64,000 nt of DNA. It comes from Variovorax paradoxus. GTDB lineage: Bacteria > Pseudomonadota > Gammaproteobacteria > Burkholderiales > Burkholderiaceae_C. The stretch lies in assembly GCF_029919115.1 (NCBI RefSeq), contig NZ_CP123990.1, positions 2,170,001 through 2,234,000 of the forward strand. The letters run 5' to 3'. The translations under genes and the position numbers were made by a program. This document shows positions 26,546-34,659 of this stretch, in pieces (the first letter of the stretch is position 1; each line of letters opens with the position of its first letter). The notes below the pieces were generated by a model. It searched no databases. It saw only the letters and a list, made by a program, of their open reading frames with translations, and was not told the DNA's origin.

Positions 26546-26568
26546 AGCCAATCAGCATAGCTGATATA
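26543..26568. promoter_or_regulatory. LysR-type control element, copy 2 (lysR / amidohydrolase promoter)
   Basis: Read on the minus strand: TATATCAGCTATGC-N6-GCTATG, the same element as at 25610-25635. On the plus strand it contains a perfect palindrome ATCAGC-ATA-GCTGAT (26551-26565) with the T-N11-A spacing of a LysR box. It ends 47 nt before the amidohydrolase ATG, and its last ATG is the lysR start codon. Confidence 0.78.
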
Positions 26569-26615
26569 GAAGCAATGTCCTTACGAGGGCGCAGTGGCTT
26601 CGCGACACTGGCGCC

Positions 26616-27455
26616 ATGACAACCACCCTGCCCCCGCGCGCGTGCAACGCCCACTGCCATGTCTTCGGGCCACGTGCGCGCTTTCCCTACGCACCCGATG
26701 CGACCTTCGTTCCGAAGGAAGATGCTCCCAAGGAGCAGTTGTATGCGCTGAACGACAGCCTCGGCCTGGAACGCTGCGTGGTCGTGCAGTCGGCCTGCCA
26801 CGGCTTTGACAACCGCGCGACCGAAGATGCCGTCGCCTCCCGCCCGGCGAGCTATCGCGGCATCGCGCTGCTGCCGACCGACGTTGAGGACGCCGAGCTG
26901 AAACGTCTCGATGCAGCGGGCTTTCGCGGTGTCCGTTTCAACTTCATGGGGCACCTCGGACGGCACACGCCCATTGAAGATGTGTTGTCCCTGGCGGGCC
27001 GGTTCGCGTCGCTCGGCTGGCACCTGCAGATTCACGGCGACCCTGCTTTGCTGACTGAGCTCGGACCGGCATTGCGGCGCTGCCCCACGCCCGTGGTGAT
27101 GGACCATATCGGCCGCATCGACGCGGCGCTCGGCGTGAACCAGCCCTATTTCCAGGCCTTGCTGAAGCTCATGGCCGATGAGCGCTTCTGGGTCAAGGTG
27201 AGCGGCATGGACCGCATCACGCGGCTAGGTCCGCCTTATGCCGATGCCCAACCGTTCGCGCGGATGCTGGTTGCGGAGTTCGGCAGCCGGGTGGTCTGGG
27301 GCAACGACTGGCCGCATCCCAACCACGCAGGGCCGGTACCCGACGAGCAGCAACTGGTCGATCTCATCGCAAAGATCGCGCCCACGCCGTCCGCGCGCGA
27401 CGCGCTGCTGGTGCACAACCCTGAACGCCTTTATCAATTCGGAGACAACACATGA
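26616..27455 (+). CDS. Amidohydrolase-2 family lactonase (2-pyrone-4,6-dicarboxylate hydrolase-like)
   Basis: 279 aa, TIM-barrel amidohydrolase of the COG3618 type. Metal and active-site residues are seen at HCH (13-15, NAHCHVFGP), LQIHGDP, VVMDHIG and WGNDWPHPN. The order and the last motif resemble LigI (PDC hydrolase) and sulfomuconolactone hydrolases, which open six- or five-membered lactones of carboxylic acids; a precise substrate cannot be named. First gene of a plus-strand operon, overlapping the next SDR gene by 4 bp (ATGA), divergent from lysR and under the copy-2 element. Confidence 0.9.
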   Translation: MTTTLPPRACNAHCHVFGPRARFPYAPDATFVPKEDAPKEQLYALNDSLGLERCVVVQSACHGFDNRATEDAVASRPASYRGIALLPTDVEDAELKRLDAAGFRGVRFNFMGHLGRHTPIEDVLSLAGRFASLGWHLQIHGDPALLTELGPALRRCPTPVVMDHIGRIDAALGVNQPYFQALLKLMADERFWVKVSGMDRITRLGPPYADAQPFARMLVAEFGSRVVWGNDWPHPNHAGPVPDEQQLVDLIAKIAPTPSARDALLVHNPERLYQFGDNT

Positions 27456-28252
27456 GCCTTCGCTTCAAGGACAAGATTGCAATAGTCACGGGCGCCGGAT
27501 GCGTTGGCGCCGGCTGGGGCAACGGCCGTGCCATTGCGGTGCGGCTCGCGGAGGAAGGCGCCAAGGTGCTGGCGGTCGACCGCGACCGCGCGCGGCTGGA
27601 CGAAACGCTTGAACTGGCCGGCGAAGCGCGCGACTCCATCACGCCCTGGGTGTGCGACGTGACCAGCAGCGAGAGCGTTGCCGCCATGGCTGCGGCATGC
27701 GTGAAGACTTACGGGACCATCGACATCCTGGTCAACAACGTCGGCGGCTCCGCTGCCGGGGGCCCCGTCGAGCTCTCCGAAGAGGTGTGGGACTCGCAGG
27801 TCGACATCAACCTGAAGAGCGTGTTCCTCACCTGCAAGCATGTGCTGCCGACCCTGCTTGCCAAAGGGGCCGGCGCCATCGTCAACATCGCGTCCACCTC
27901 GGGCCTGCGGTGGACCGGGAGCGCGCAGGTCGCGTACGCCGCCACCAAGGCCGGGGTGATTCATCTCTCGCGGGTGGTGGCGGTGCAGCATGCCGCGCAA
28001 GGCGTGCGCGTCAACTGCGTCGTGCCCGGCCAGCTGCATACGCCGATGGTCGAGACCCGTCTGGCCAAGCAGCGTGCGGGCGGCGACGTCGAAGCCCTTC
28101 TGGCCCAGCGCCAGAAGCGCATTCCGATCGGCTTCATGGGCGACGGCCGCGACACCGCCAGTGCGGTGCTGTATCTCGCCAGCGACGAGGCCCGGTTCAT
28201 CACGGGCACCGAGCTCGTCGTGGACGGCGGCATGACGGCGCGCTGCGACTGA
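27452..28252 (+). CDS. SDR family oxidoreductase
   Basis: 266 aa. Cofactor loop TGAGCVGAGWGNGRA is longer than the usual TGxxxGIG, with extra residues between the glycines. DVTSSES, NNVGGSAAGG, the catalytic serine in NIASTSG, and YAATK follow; C-terminal VDGGM is standard. An NAD- or NADP-linked alcohol dehydrogenase or ketoreductase of the pathway encoded here. Overlaps the amidohydrolase by 4 bp and precedes the Bug gene by 44 bp. Confidence 0.92.
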   Translation: MSLRFKDKIAIVTGAGCVGAGWGNGRAIAVRLAEEGAKVLAVDRDRARLDETLELAGEARDSITPWVCDVTSSESVAAMAAACVKTYGTIDILVNNVGGSAAGGPVELSEEVWDSQVDINLKSVFLTCKHVLPTLLAKGAGAIVNIASTSGLRWTGSAQVAYAATKAGVIHLSRVVAVQHAAQGVRVNCVVPGQLHTPMVETRLAKQRAGGDVEALLAQRQKRIPIGFMGDGRDTASAVLYLASDEARFITGTELVVDGGMTARCD

Positions 28253-28296
28253 ACGATCAAGCAGCCAACCCAACAGAACGAAGAGAGACATTCACA

Positions 28297-29253
28297 ATGG
28301 TCAAACGGTATCTGCTCACCGTCGCTCTTTCCGCCGCCCTGGCGGCCACCGCCCACGCCCAACCCAAGACGACGCGGATCGTCGTCTCGTTCACTTCCGG
28401 AGGTCCAGTCGACGCCGTCGCGCGCGCCATGTCCGAGCAATTGGGCAAAGAGCTGGGGCGCACGGTCATCATCGACAACAAGCCCGGAGCCAATGGCGCG
28501 ATCGGCGCGGTCGATGTCATGAAGTCGGCCCCCGACGGCGGAACGCTGTGGTTCACCAGCGTCGGGGCGGCGGCCATCAACTCTTCGCTCTACGACAAGC
28601 TCCCCTACGACATGCAGCGCGACTTTGCGCCGGTCTCCCTGGTCGTCAACAACGTCGAGCTGCTGGTCGCGCAGCAAGGCAACCCGGCCAGGGACGCGGC
28701 GGAATTTGTCGCGGCAACCAAGAAAAAGGCCGACCCGACGCCGATGGGCTCGTCGGGCACGGGAAGCATTCCTCACCTGGCCATCGAGCAGCTGGCCGAC
28801 TCGACCGGCGCCAAGCTGCTCCACATACCCTACAAGGGTGCCGCGCCCGCGATCGCCGACCTCATGGGCGGGCAGGTCAGCGGTTTCTTCGGCGACGTGC
28901 CGGGCCTGCTCGGGCATCTGCAAGGCGGCAGGCTCAAGGCGCTCGGCGTTGCATCGAGCAAGCGCCACCCTTCCCTGCCTGACGTGAAGACGCTCGAGGA
29001 GCAAGGCATCCGCGGCGTGGACACCAACAACTGGTACGCCCTTTTTGCCCCGGCCAAGACGCCGCCGGACATGATTGCGGCGCTCAACAAGGCGGTGCGC
29101 AACACCTTGGCCGAGCCTGCCGTGCGAGAGAAGCTGCTGAAGACAGGTACGGAGCCCGTCGGATCGACTCCCCAGGAACTGGCGGCCATCCAGAAGCAGG
29201 ATTCCGACAAATGGGCGAAGCTGGTGCGCGCCAAGAACATCAAGGCCGAATGA
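28297..29253 (+). CDS. Bug/TctC family receptor (3), LysR-regulated operon
   Basis: 318 aa from ATG at 28297. Signal peptide MVKRYLLTVALSAALAATAHAQ, mature start PKTTRIVVSFTSGGPVDAVARAM: the ligand loop has SGGPVD instead of PGGxxD. IPYKGAAPAIADLMGGQVSGFFGDVP supports the family. An upstream continuation of the frame lies inside the SDR gene and is a shadow. The stop overlaps the next start as ATGA. Together with receptor (2), this single LysR locus encodes two different receptors, one per operon. Confidence 0.94.
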   Translation: MVKRYLLTVALSAALAATAHAQPKTTRIVVSFTSGGPVDAVARAMSEQLGKELGRTVIIDNKPGANGAIGAVDVMKSAPDGGTLWFTSVGAAAINSSLYDKLPYDMQRDFAPVSLVVNNVELLVAQQGNPARDAAEFVAATKKKADPTPMGSSGTGSIPHLAIEQLADSTGAKLLHIPYKGAAPAIADLMGGQVSGFFGDVPGLLGHLQGGRLKALGVASSKRHPSLPDVKTLEEQGIRGVDTNNWYALFAPAKTPPDMIAALNKAVRNTLAEPAVREKLLKTGTEPVGSTPQELAAIQKQDSDKWAKLVRAKNIKAE

Positions 29254-29780
29254 TGACTAACACCTCCATTCGTGTTCCTCTCGTTCAGCCAGGCACGCGG
29301 CCTGAACTGGCCGAAGTCGAAGCCCGAATCATGGCCGAGCGCGGCCGCGTGTCGCTGCTCTATCAGGTGCTGCTCAACAGCGGGCCGATCGCATCCGGCT
29401 GGGAACGCATGCTTACCGCGGTTCGCAACCAGACCGGCGTGCCCGCCGATCTTCGCGAGCTGATGATTCTTCGCGTGGCGGTACTCAACGGCGCCAGCTT
29501 CGAGTTCGACGCCCACGTGCCTCATGCGCAGAAGGCGGGCCTCAGCATGGAGAAGATCGACGCCGTCCGAGACGCTTCGATTGCAGACGTATTTGCGCCT
29601 CTTGAACGCCTTGCTCTTGAGCTGACCGATGCGATGACCCGCGACATCAAGGTGCCCGATGCGCTCATGGCCAGGGTCCAGCAGCATTTCGACCCGAAGG
29701 GCGTGGTCGAGGTGGTTGCCACCGTTGCCGCGTACAACATGGTGTCGCGCCTGCTTGTGGCGCTCAATGTCGCGCACTGA
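29250..29780 (+). CDS. Carboxymuconolactone decarboxylase family protein
   Basis: 176 aa, AhpD/CMD fold. The family block DLRELMILRVAVLNGASFEFDAHVPHAQKAGLS is at about residues 68-100, with the Glu/His pair of the decarboxylase branch (EFDAH) and no C-x2-C peroxidase motif. Longer than PcaC (about 130 aa), it matches the larger CMD proteins of unknown substrate. The start ATG at 29250 overlaps the Bug stop; a second ATG follows directly. In this operon with a lactonase and an SDR, a role on a lactone or unsaturated acid is plausible but inferred. Confidence 0.88.
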   Translation: MMTNTSIRVPLVQPGTRPELAEVEARIMAERGRVSLLYQVLLNSGPIASGWERMLTAVRNQTGVPADLRELMILRVAVLNGASFEFDAHVPHAQKAGLSMEKIDAVRDASIADVFAPLERLALELTDAMTRDIKVPDALMARVQQHFDPKGVVEVVATVAAYNMVSRLLVALNVAH

Positions 29781-29792
29781 GGAGAGCGGCAA

Positions 29793-30308
29793 ATGAAAGA
29801 TCTCTGGCTTTTCAAGCATGATGCCGCGACCGGCGCGCTGCCTGACGCCGTCCACCTTGCACCCGGCACGCAATGCTGGCAGTCGCTGGAAGGCCCCTGG
29901 ACTTACGTGTACGCACCGGACGGCGCCGATCTGGAAAGGCATGCCACGGGGTCAGGCACATCACGGCACCGGTTGCGGTGCCTTCAGATGCTCGATGGCG
30001 CGTCTGCGGGCCAGGGCGCGCCCTATCACTACATCGTCGAAACCGATGTGCTGGCGGGGCACGAAGACGACTTGAACGCCTGGTATGCACAGGAGCATCT
30101 GCCTGGCCTGGCTTCCGTTCCCGGAACGGTACGCGCAGCGCGCTACCTCGACGCAACGGGCTCTCCGCGCTACTACGCTTGCTACGACCTCGCGAGTCCA
30201 GACGCCCTGGGCAGCCCCGCATGGCTAGCCGTTCGCGCAACGGCGTGGAGTGCAAGGGTCCGGCCGGCTTTCCGGAACACGCGACGAACGATGTTCCGCC
30301 GGGGCTGA
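29793..30308 (+). CDS. Predicted dimeric alpha/beta-barrel protein
   Basis: 171 aa. The second half (about 75-171) has the pattern of a dimeric ferredoxin-like barrel of the EthD/DUF4286 sort: YHYIVETDVLAGHEDDLNAWYAQEHLPGLASVPGTVRAARYL, with the EHLPGL turn typical of that group, and the conserved end RPAFRNTRRTMFRR. The first half shares little with anything I recognise. Muconolactone isomerases have the same fold, so an isomerase or a small-molecule carrier role would suit the operon, but no catalytic residues are identifiable. Last gene of the operon, 12 bp after the CMD gene, convergent with the P450 gene. Confidence 0.75.
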   Translation: MKDLWLFKHDAATGALPDAVHLAPGTQCWQSLEGPWTYVYAPDGADLERHATGSGTSRHRLRCLQMLDGASAGQGAPYHYIVETDVLAGHEDDLNAWYAQEHLPGLASVPGTVRAARYLDATGSPRYYACYDLASPDALGSPAWLAVRATAWSARVRPAFRNTRRTMFRRG

Positions 30309-30327
30309 GTTGCCGAGTCTTGCTTGC

Positions 30328-32676
30328 CTAGAGCTCCAGCACCAGCCGCCCCTCGCAAGCACGCGAACAGCAGGCCATCATCCGCGTGTTGGCCTCACGC
30401 TCCGGTCGGGTCAGCACCATGTCGCGATGGTCGACGTTGCCGGACAGCACCCGCACTTCGCACGAACCGCAAAGGCCCTCCTCGCAATCGCTCTGCACAT
30501 CGACGTTTGCCGCGCGCAAGGCGGACAGCAGTGTCTGGTGCGGCGGCACCGTGACGACCAGGCCTGAATCCTTCAGCTCGACTTCGAACGCATGTTCCTT
30601 CGAAGGGTCGAGCGTGGCCAGCGTCGATTCGAAATGCTCGACGCGCAAGGCGCCTTCGGGCCATGCGGCGCAGCAGCCTTCGAGCGCCTCGAGCATCCGC
30701 AGCGGACCGCACGCATAGACCTGGGCACCAGGCACCGGTTCGGCAAGCAGCGACGGCAGATCGCAGCGCCGGCCTTCGTCGCGCGCATAGACGTGCAGCC
30801 GCTCCCCGTGCAACGCCGCGAGCTCGTCGAGAAAGGCCATGTGCCTGCGGCTGCGGCCGCTGTAGTGCAGCTCGTAGTCGATGCCCAGCGCCTTCGCGCG
30901 GCGCGCCATTGCGCTCACGGGCGTGATGCCGATGCCGCCCGCAATGAAGATCGCCTTCTTCAGCGACTCGTCGAGGCGAAAGTGATTGCGCGGCCCGCGA
31001 ATGCGGAGCCGGTCGCCGGCTTTCACTTGCGCGTGCACCCAGGCAGAGCCGCCGCGGCCCTCGGGCTCGTGCAGCACCGCAATCTCCAGCGCGCCGGCAT
31101 CGTCCGGGTCGCCGCAGAGGGAATACTGGCGCGACAGCTCGGGCGAGCCGCATTCCACATCGATGTGCGAACCCGCGGTCCAGCGCGGCAGCGGCTTGCC
31201 GTCGGGTGACACCAGGCGCAGCTTCACCACGCCCTCGGCCACGCGCGTGACGCGCTCCACCACCACGGGCCGCGACACGGCATGCCGCGAGGTTTCGCCG
31301 ATGCGCACCGGCAACTGCGCCTCGCGGAGCGCCGGATTCCGGCGTTCCGGGTTGGCCGCAGGGTCCCACTCGACCCACAGGTGCTCGGGCCCGCGGAACG
31401 AGGTGTTCGGTACATAGGTGAAGCGCTGCTGCGCAAGCCGCATGTGCGGCAGCCGCCGCGTGAACTCGGAGAGGAAGACCTGCATTTCCATGCGCGCAAG
31501 GTTCTTGCCCATGCACTGGTGCGACCCGTAGCCGAAGGTCAGGTGGTCGCTCGCGTTGTCGCGGCGGATGTCGAACAGGTCGGCATCGGCAAAATGCGCC
31601 TCGTCGTGGTTGGCCGACGAAGTGACGATCAGGAGCCGCGAACCGGCCGGCAGATCGACGCCGCCCACCTGCGTGTCCCTGGTGACGAGGCGCCGCCACG
31701 CGGCCACCGATCCGTTGTGCCGCAGGCACTCTTCCACCGCGTTGGGAATGAGGCTCGGGTCTTCGCACAGCTCCTGCCACGCCTTGGGGTGCTGCAGCAG
31801 CAGCTTCACCGCGTTGGCAGTGGCATTGGCCGTGGTCTCGTGCGCGGCCACAATGCCGGCCATCATCATCGAGTGCAGGTACGAATCCGTCACCACCTCG
31901 GGGTGCTGCTTCTGCTTGCGGATGCCGTATTGCATCCATCCGGGCGCGTCGGGGTCTTGCCGCATCTTTTCGAGCACCTTGCCGGCGTACTGCCAGAAGT
32001 TGCCGACCGCATGCGCCACGGCCACCTGCTCCTCCGGCTTGGGCCGGCCCCAGGTGTTGACGGTGTGCGCAATCGAATACTTGCGCAGCGTGTCCATGTC
32101 TTCCTCGGGCACGCCCAGGAAATGCAGCGCCACCGTCAGCGGAATTTCCCACAGCATCTGGTCCACCAGATCGGCCTTGCCGTCGTCGATGAAGCGGTCG
32201 ATATAGGTGCGGGCCAGTTCGCGCACCATCGGCTCGTGGTGCTTGAGCGCCTCGGGCGTGAACGGGTCCATCAACACGCGCCGGCGCGGCATGTGGGCGG
32301 GCTCGTCTTCGTTCACCAGCGTGCGGTTGAGCGCAAAACCGTACGAGGCGAGCACGGCGTTGGCCTCGTCGCTCGTCGGCGTGATTTTTTCCAGGGCGTT
32401 CGAGGGGCTGAAGGTGATGTTGTCGCGAAACACCGCCTTGATGTCGTCATAGCGCGTGATCACCCAGTAGCCGAGCTTGGGGCTGTAGAAGATCGGCTCT
32501 TTCTCGCGCGCCCAGCGCACGTATTCGGGCGGGTCTTGCTGGTAGCCGTCTTCGAAGGGATCGAACTCGGCGGCGCGCGCGCTCACGGGGCAGCCGGTGG
32601 GCGTGCGTTCGGACGACAGCGGCCCGTGGGCGACCGGACAGCCTGTCGAGCGCGGGAGATTGGCGGTATCGGACAT
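30328..32676 (-). CDS. Self-sufficient cytochrome P450, CYP116B (class VII) type
   Basis: 782 aa, the exact architecture of P450RhF. P450 domain 1-440: I-helix AAHETT (277-282), ExxR at E316-R319, heme cysteine C388 in FGYGSHQC. A linker rich in Arg follows. Reductase domain from about 465: FMN site RQYS (516-519) and NAD(P)H site GGIGITP (580-586). C-terminal plant-type ferredoxin: CEEGLCGSC (C731, C736, C739) with C769 as fourth ligand. It hydroxylates or dealkylates an organic substrate using NAD(P)H and O2 without separate redox partners. It follows the Bug receptor gene by 20 bp on the same strand and is divergent from an IclR gene, which suggests that the imported compound is the P450 substrate or inducer. 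Confidence 0.97.
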   Translation of the reverse strand: MSDTANLPRSTGCPVAHGPLSSERTPTGCPVSARAAEFDPFEDGYQQDPPEYVRWAREKEPIFYSPKLGYWVITRYDDIKAVFRDNITFSPSNALEKITPTSDEANAVLASYGFALNRTLVNEDEPAHMPRRRVLMDPFTPEALKHHEPMVRELARTYIDRFIDDGKADLVDQMLWEIPLTVALHFLGVPEEDMDTLRKYSIAHTVNTWGRPKPEEQVAVAHAVGNFWQYAGKVLEKMRQDPDAPGWMQYGIRKQKQHPEVVTDSYLHSMMMAGIVAAHETTANATANAVKLLLQHPKAWQELCEDPSLIPNAVEECLRHNGSVAAWRRLVTRDTQVGGVDLPAGSRLLIVTSSANHDEAHFADADLFDIRRDNASDHLTFGYGSHQCMGKNLARMEMQVFLSEFTRRLPHMRLAQQRFTYVPNTSFRGPEHLWVEWDPAANPERRNPALREAQLPVRIGETSRHAVSRPVVVERVTRVAEGVVKLRLVSPDGKPLPRWTAGSHIDVECGSPELSRQYSLCGDPDDAGALEIAVLHEPEGRGGSAWVHAQVKAGDRLRIRGPRNHFRLDESLKKAIFIAGGIGITPVSAMARRAKALGIDYELHYSGRSRRHMAFLDELAALHGERLHVYARDEGRRCDLPSLLAEPVPGAQVYACGPLRMLEALEGCCAAWPEGALRVEHFESTLATLDPSKEHAFEVELKDSGLVVTVPPHQTLLSALRAANVDVQSDCEEGLCGSCEVRVLSGNVDHRDMVLTRPEREANTRMMACCSRACEGRLVLEL

Positions 32677-32696
32677 GGGCGGTCTCTCGGGTCGCG

Positions 32697-33665
32697 TCAG
32701 TCGAGCGTGATCTTCAGGTCGCGAATCAGCTTGTGCCAGCGCACCGTTTCGCTCTTCAGCAGCGCGGCATATTGGGCGGGCGTGTTGGCCACTGGCTCGA
32801 CGCCAAAATCGATCATGCGCGTGCGCACAGAGGGCTCGTTGATCGCAGCCACCAGTTGGCGATTGAGCGTGTTCACCACCTCAGGCGGCGTGGCCGAGGG
32901 CACCACCACGCCGACCAGCGCCGCGGCTTCGACGTTCTTGTAGCCGAGCTCGGCGAAGGTGGGCACATCGGGCAGCTGCGGCAGGCGCGTGGGGTTGGCC
33001 ACCGCCAGCGCACGGACCTTGCCGCCCTTGATGAACCCGGCACCGGCCGCCAGGTCGACCATCATGGCCGGCAGCTGTCCACCCACCACGTCGGCCAACG
33101 CCGGCGCGGCACCGCGGTACGGCACATGAACCATGAACAGGCCGGCCTCTACCTTGAGCAGTTCCATTGCCAGGTGATGCGGGCTGCCTGCGCCTGCCGA
33201 GGCGTAGCTCACGTCGCCCGGCTTTGCCTTGGCCTTGGCGATGAAGTCCTTGGCCGAAGCAATGCCTGAATTGGCGCCGACCACCAGGATCATCGGAAAC
33301 TTGCCCATCAGCGTAACCGGCGTCAGGTCCTTGGTGGGGCTGTACGAGAGCGACTTGTACAGCGCCGGGTTGAACACCAGTGTGCCGTTGTCGGCAGACA
33401 GCACGGTGTAGCCATCGGCCGGTGCGCGTGCTGTTTCAGCCGCAGCCAGCGCAGTGTTGCCGCCGGGCTTGTTGTCCACCAGCACCGGCTGGCCGACTTG
33501 GGTGGAGAGTGTCTGCGCGACCGTGCGCGCCAAAAAGTCGGAGCCGCCACCTGCCGCGTAGGGAACGAGCCAGCGGATCGGCTTGGCCGGAAAGGTCTGG
33601 GCGCTGACGCCGGCCGCGGCAAGGAGGGAGAGAACGGCGAGGCAGCGGGCAAGACGGTTTTTCAT
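32697..33665 (-). CDS. Bug/TctC family receptor (4), P450 operon
   Basis: 322 aa from ATG at 33665 after GGAG. Signal peptide MKNRLARCLAVLSLLAAAGVSAQ, mature TFPAKPIRWLVPYAAGGGSDFLAR. PADGYTVLSADNGTLVF and VPYRGAAPALADVVGGQLPAMMVD are family blocks. First gene of a two-gene operon with the CYP116B P450; 20 bp separate them. Promoter lies in a 133-bp region shared with the divergent iclR gene and filled with TGCGTA half-sites. Confidence 0.95.
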   Translation of the reverse strand: MKNRLARCLAVLSLLAAAGVSAQTFPAKPIRWLVPYAAGGGSDFLARTVAQTLSTQVGQPVLVDNKPGGNTALAAAETARAPADGYTVLSADNGTLVFNPALYKSLSYSPTKDLTPVTLMGKFPMILVVGANSGIASAKDFIAKAKAKPGDVSYASAGAGSPHHLAMELLKVEAGLFMVHVPYRGAAPALADVVGGQLPAMMVDLAAGAGFIKGGKVRALAVANPTRLPQLPDVPTFAELGYKNVEAAALVGVVVPSATPPEVVNTLNRQLVAAINEPSVRTRMIDFGVEPVANTPAQYAALLKSETVRWHKLIRDLKITLD

Positions 33666-33694
33666 GAAAGTCTCCAGTTAGCGTAGTTTCGTAT

Positions 33695-33720
33695 TGCGTA
33701 AATATCATACGCATTGCGTA
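33695..33720. promoter_or_regulatory. Candidate IclR operator array (TGCGTA half-sites)
   Basis: TGCGTA at 33695-33700, its inverted copy TACGCA at 33708-33713, and TGCGTA again at 33715-33720. The nine-base string ATTGCGTAA appears twice (33693-33701 and 33713-33721), exactly 20 bp apart. The array begins 30 bp upstream of the Bug/P450 operon start codon, between it and iclR, and lies in AT-rich DNA. Confidence 0.65.
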
Positions 33721-33798
33721 ATGATGATTCTTGAGGGCTAACCCTGTATCCGAACGCTCCCCTTGCCGCTCAGCCCCAGCAACTAACATCAGGCGCAC

Positions 33799-34620
33799 AT
33801 GACCAAAGCCCCGGAGCCCTCTTCTCTTTCTCCCGTAATCCGCGAGCGCCGACAGCGCGTGCAATCGGCCGAAACGGGCATGGCGGTGCTCAAGGGCCTC
33901 GCCCACCTGGGCGGCCGCAGCAGCCTTACCGCCCTTTCGGCCCATGTCGCCGAAAGCCCGGCCAAGGTGCACCGCTACCTTGCGAGCCTGATGGAGGAAG
34001 GACTGGTGCTGCAGGACGCCGTCTCGCAGCACTACTACCTGGGCACCGAGGCCATCCAGATCGGCCTGGCGGCCATGCGCCAGGCCGACCCGATTCGCGC
34101 GGCCGAGCCTTGCCTGGTACGGCTGCGCGAGTCGCTGGAGGTCACTTGCTTTGTCGCCGTCATGGGCAACAAGGGGCCGACCATCGTTCGCTTCGAGGAG
34201 CCGGGCCTGCCTGTCACGGTGAACGTGCGCGCCGGCTCGGTGATGTCGATCCTCTGGTCGGCCACGGGCCGCGCTTTCCTGGGCCTGCTCGACGAGTCGC
34301 GGGTGTTGGCGCTCGCCGAGCAGGAGCTCGCCGAATCGCCTGAAGACATGCGCGCCACGCTCGATGCGGCCGACCCCATCGGACAACTGCGCCGCGACGT
34401 ACAGAAGGCGCACTGCGCGAGCGTGAAGGACACCTACCTGCGCGGCATCAGCGCCGTGGCAGCGCCGGTCTACGACTACGCGGGCCGCGTGTGCGCGGTG
34501 CTGACGGCACTGGGAGCGACAGGTGGCTTCGACCCCGCCATCGACGGCCCCATTGCCACCGCGGTGCGGCAGGAAGCCCGCGCGGTCAGCGAGCTGCTGG
34601 GCTACCGCAAGCAAGGTTAG
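33799..34620 (+). CDS. IclR family transcriptional regulator (P450 operon)
   Basis: 273 aa. The N-terminal winged helix covers about residues 22-85 (SAETGMAVLKGLAHLGGRSSLTALSAHVAESPAKVHRYLASLMEEGLV); the effector domain follows, with TCFVAVMGNKGPTIVRFEEPG and the late GISAVAAPVYDYAGRVCAVLTALG. Divergent from the Bug-P450 operon, 133 bp away, and the natural candidate to bind the TGCGTA array. Its inducer is probably the acid taken up by the Bug protein or a P450 product. Confidence 0.93.
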   Translation: MTKAPEPSSLSPVIRERRQRVQSAETGMAVLKGLAHLGGRSSLTALSAHVAESPAKVHRYLASLMEEGLVLQDAVSQHYYLGTEAIQIGLAAMRQADPIRAAEPCLVRLRESLEVTCFVAVMGNKGPTIVRFEEPGLPVTVNVRAGSVMSILWSATGRAFLGLLDESRVLALAEQELAESPEDMRATLDAADPIGQLRRDVQKAHCASVKDTYLRGISAVAAPVYDYAGRVCAVLTALGATGGFDPAIDGPIATAVRQEARAVSELLGYRKQG

Positions 34621-34659
34621 CGGCGAACCCGGTGAGCGGCCCACGCGGCCAGTGGCCTG

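Noticed and set aside
26616..27455. Naming the amidohydrolase LigI outright
   Set aside because: Motifs are shared by several lactonases of COG3618 and no lig genes are nearby, so a substrate name would be overstated.
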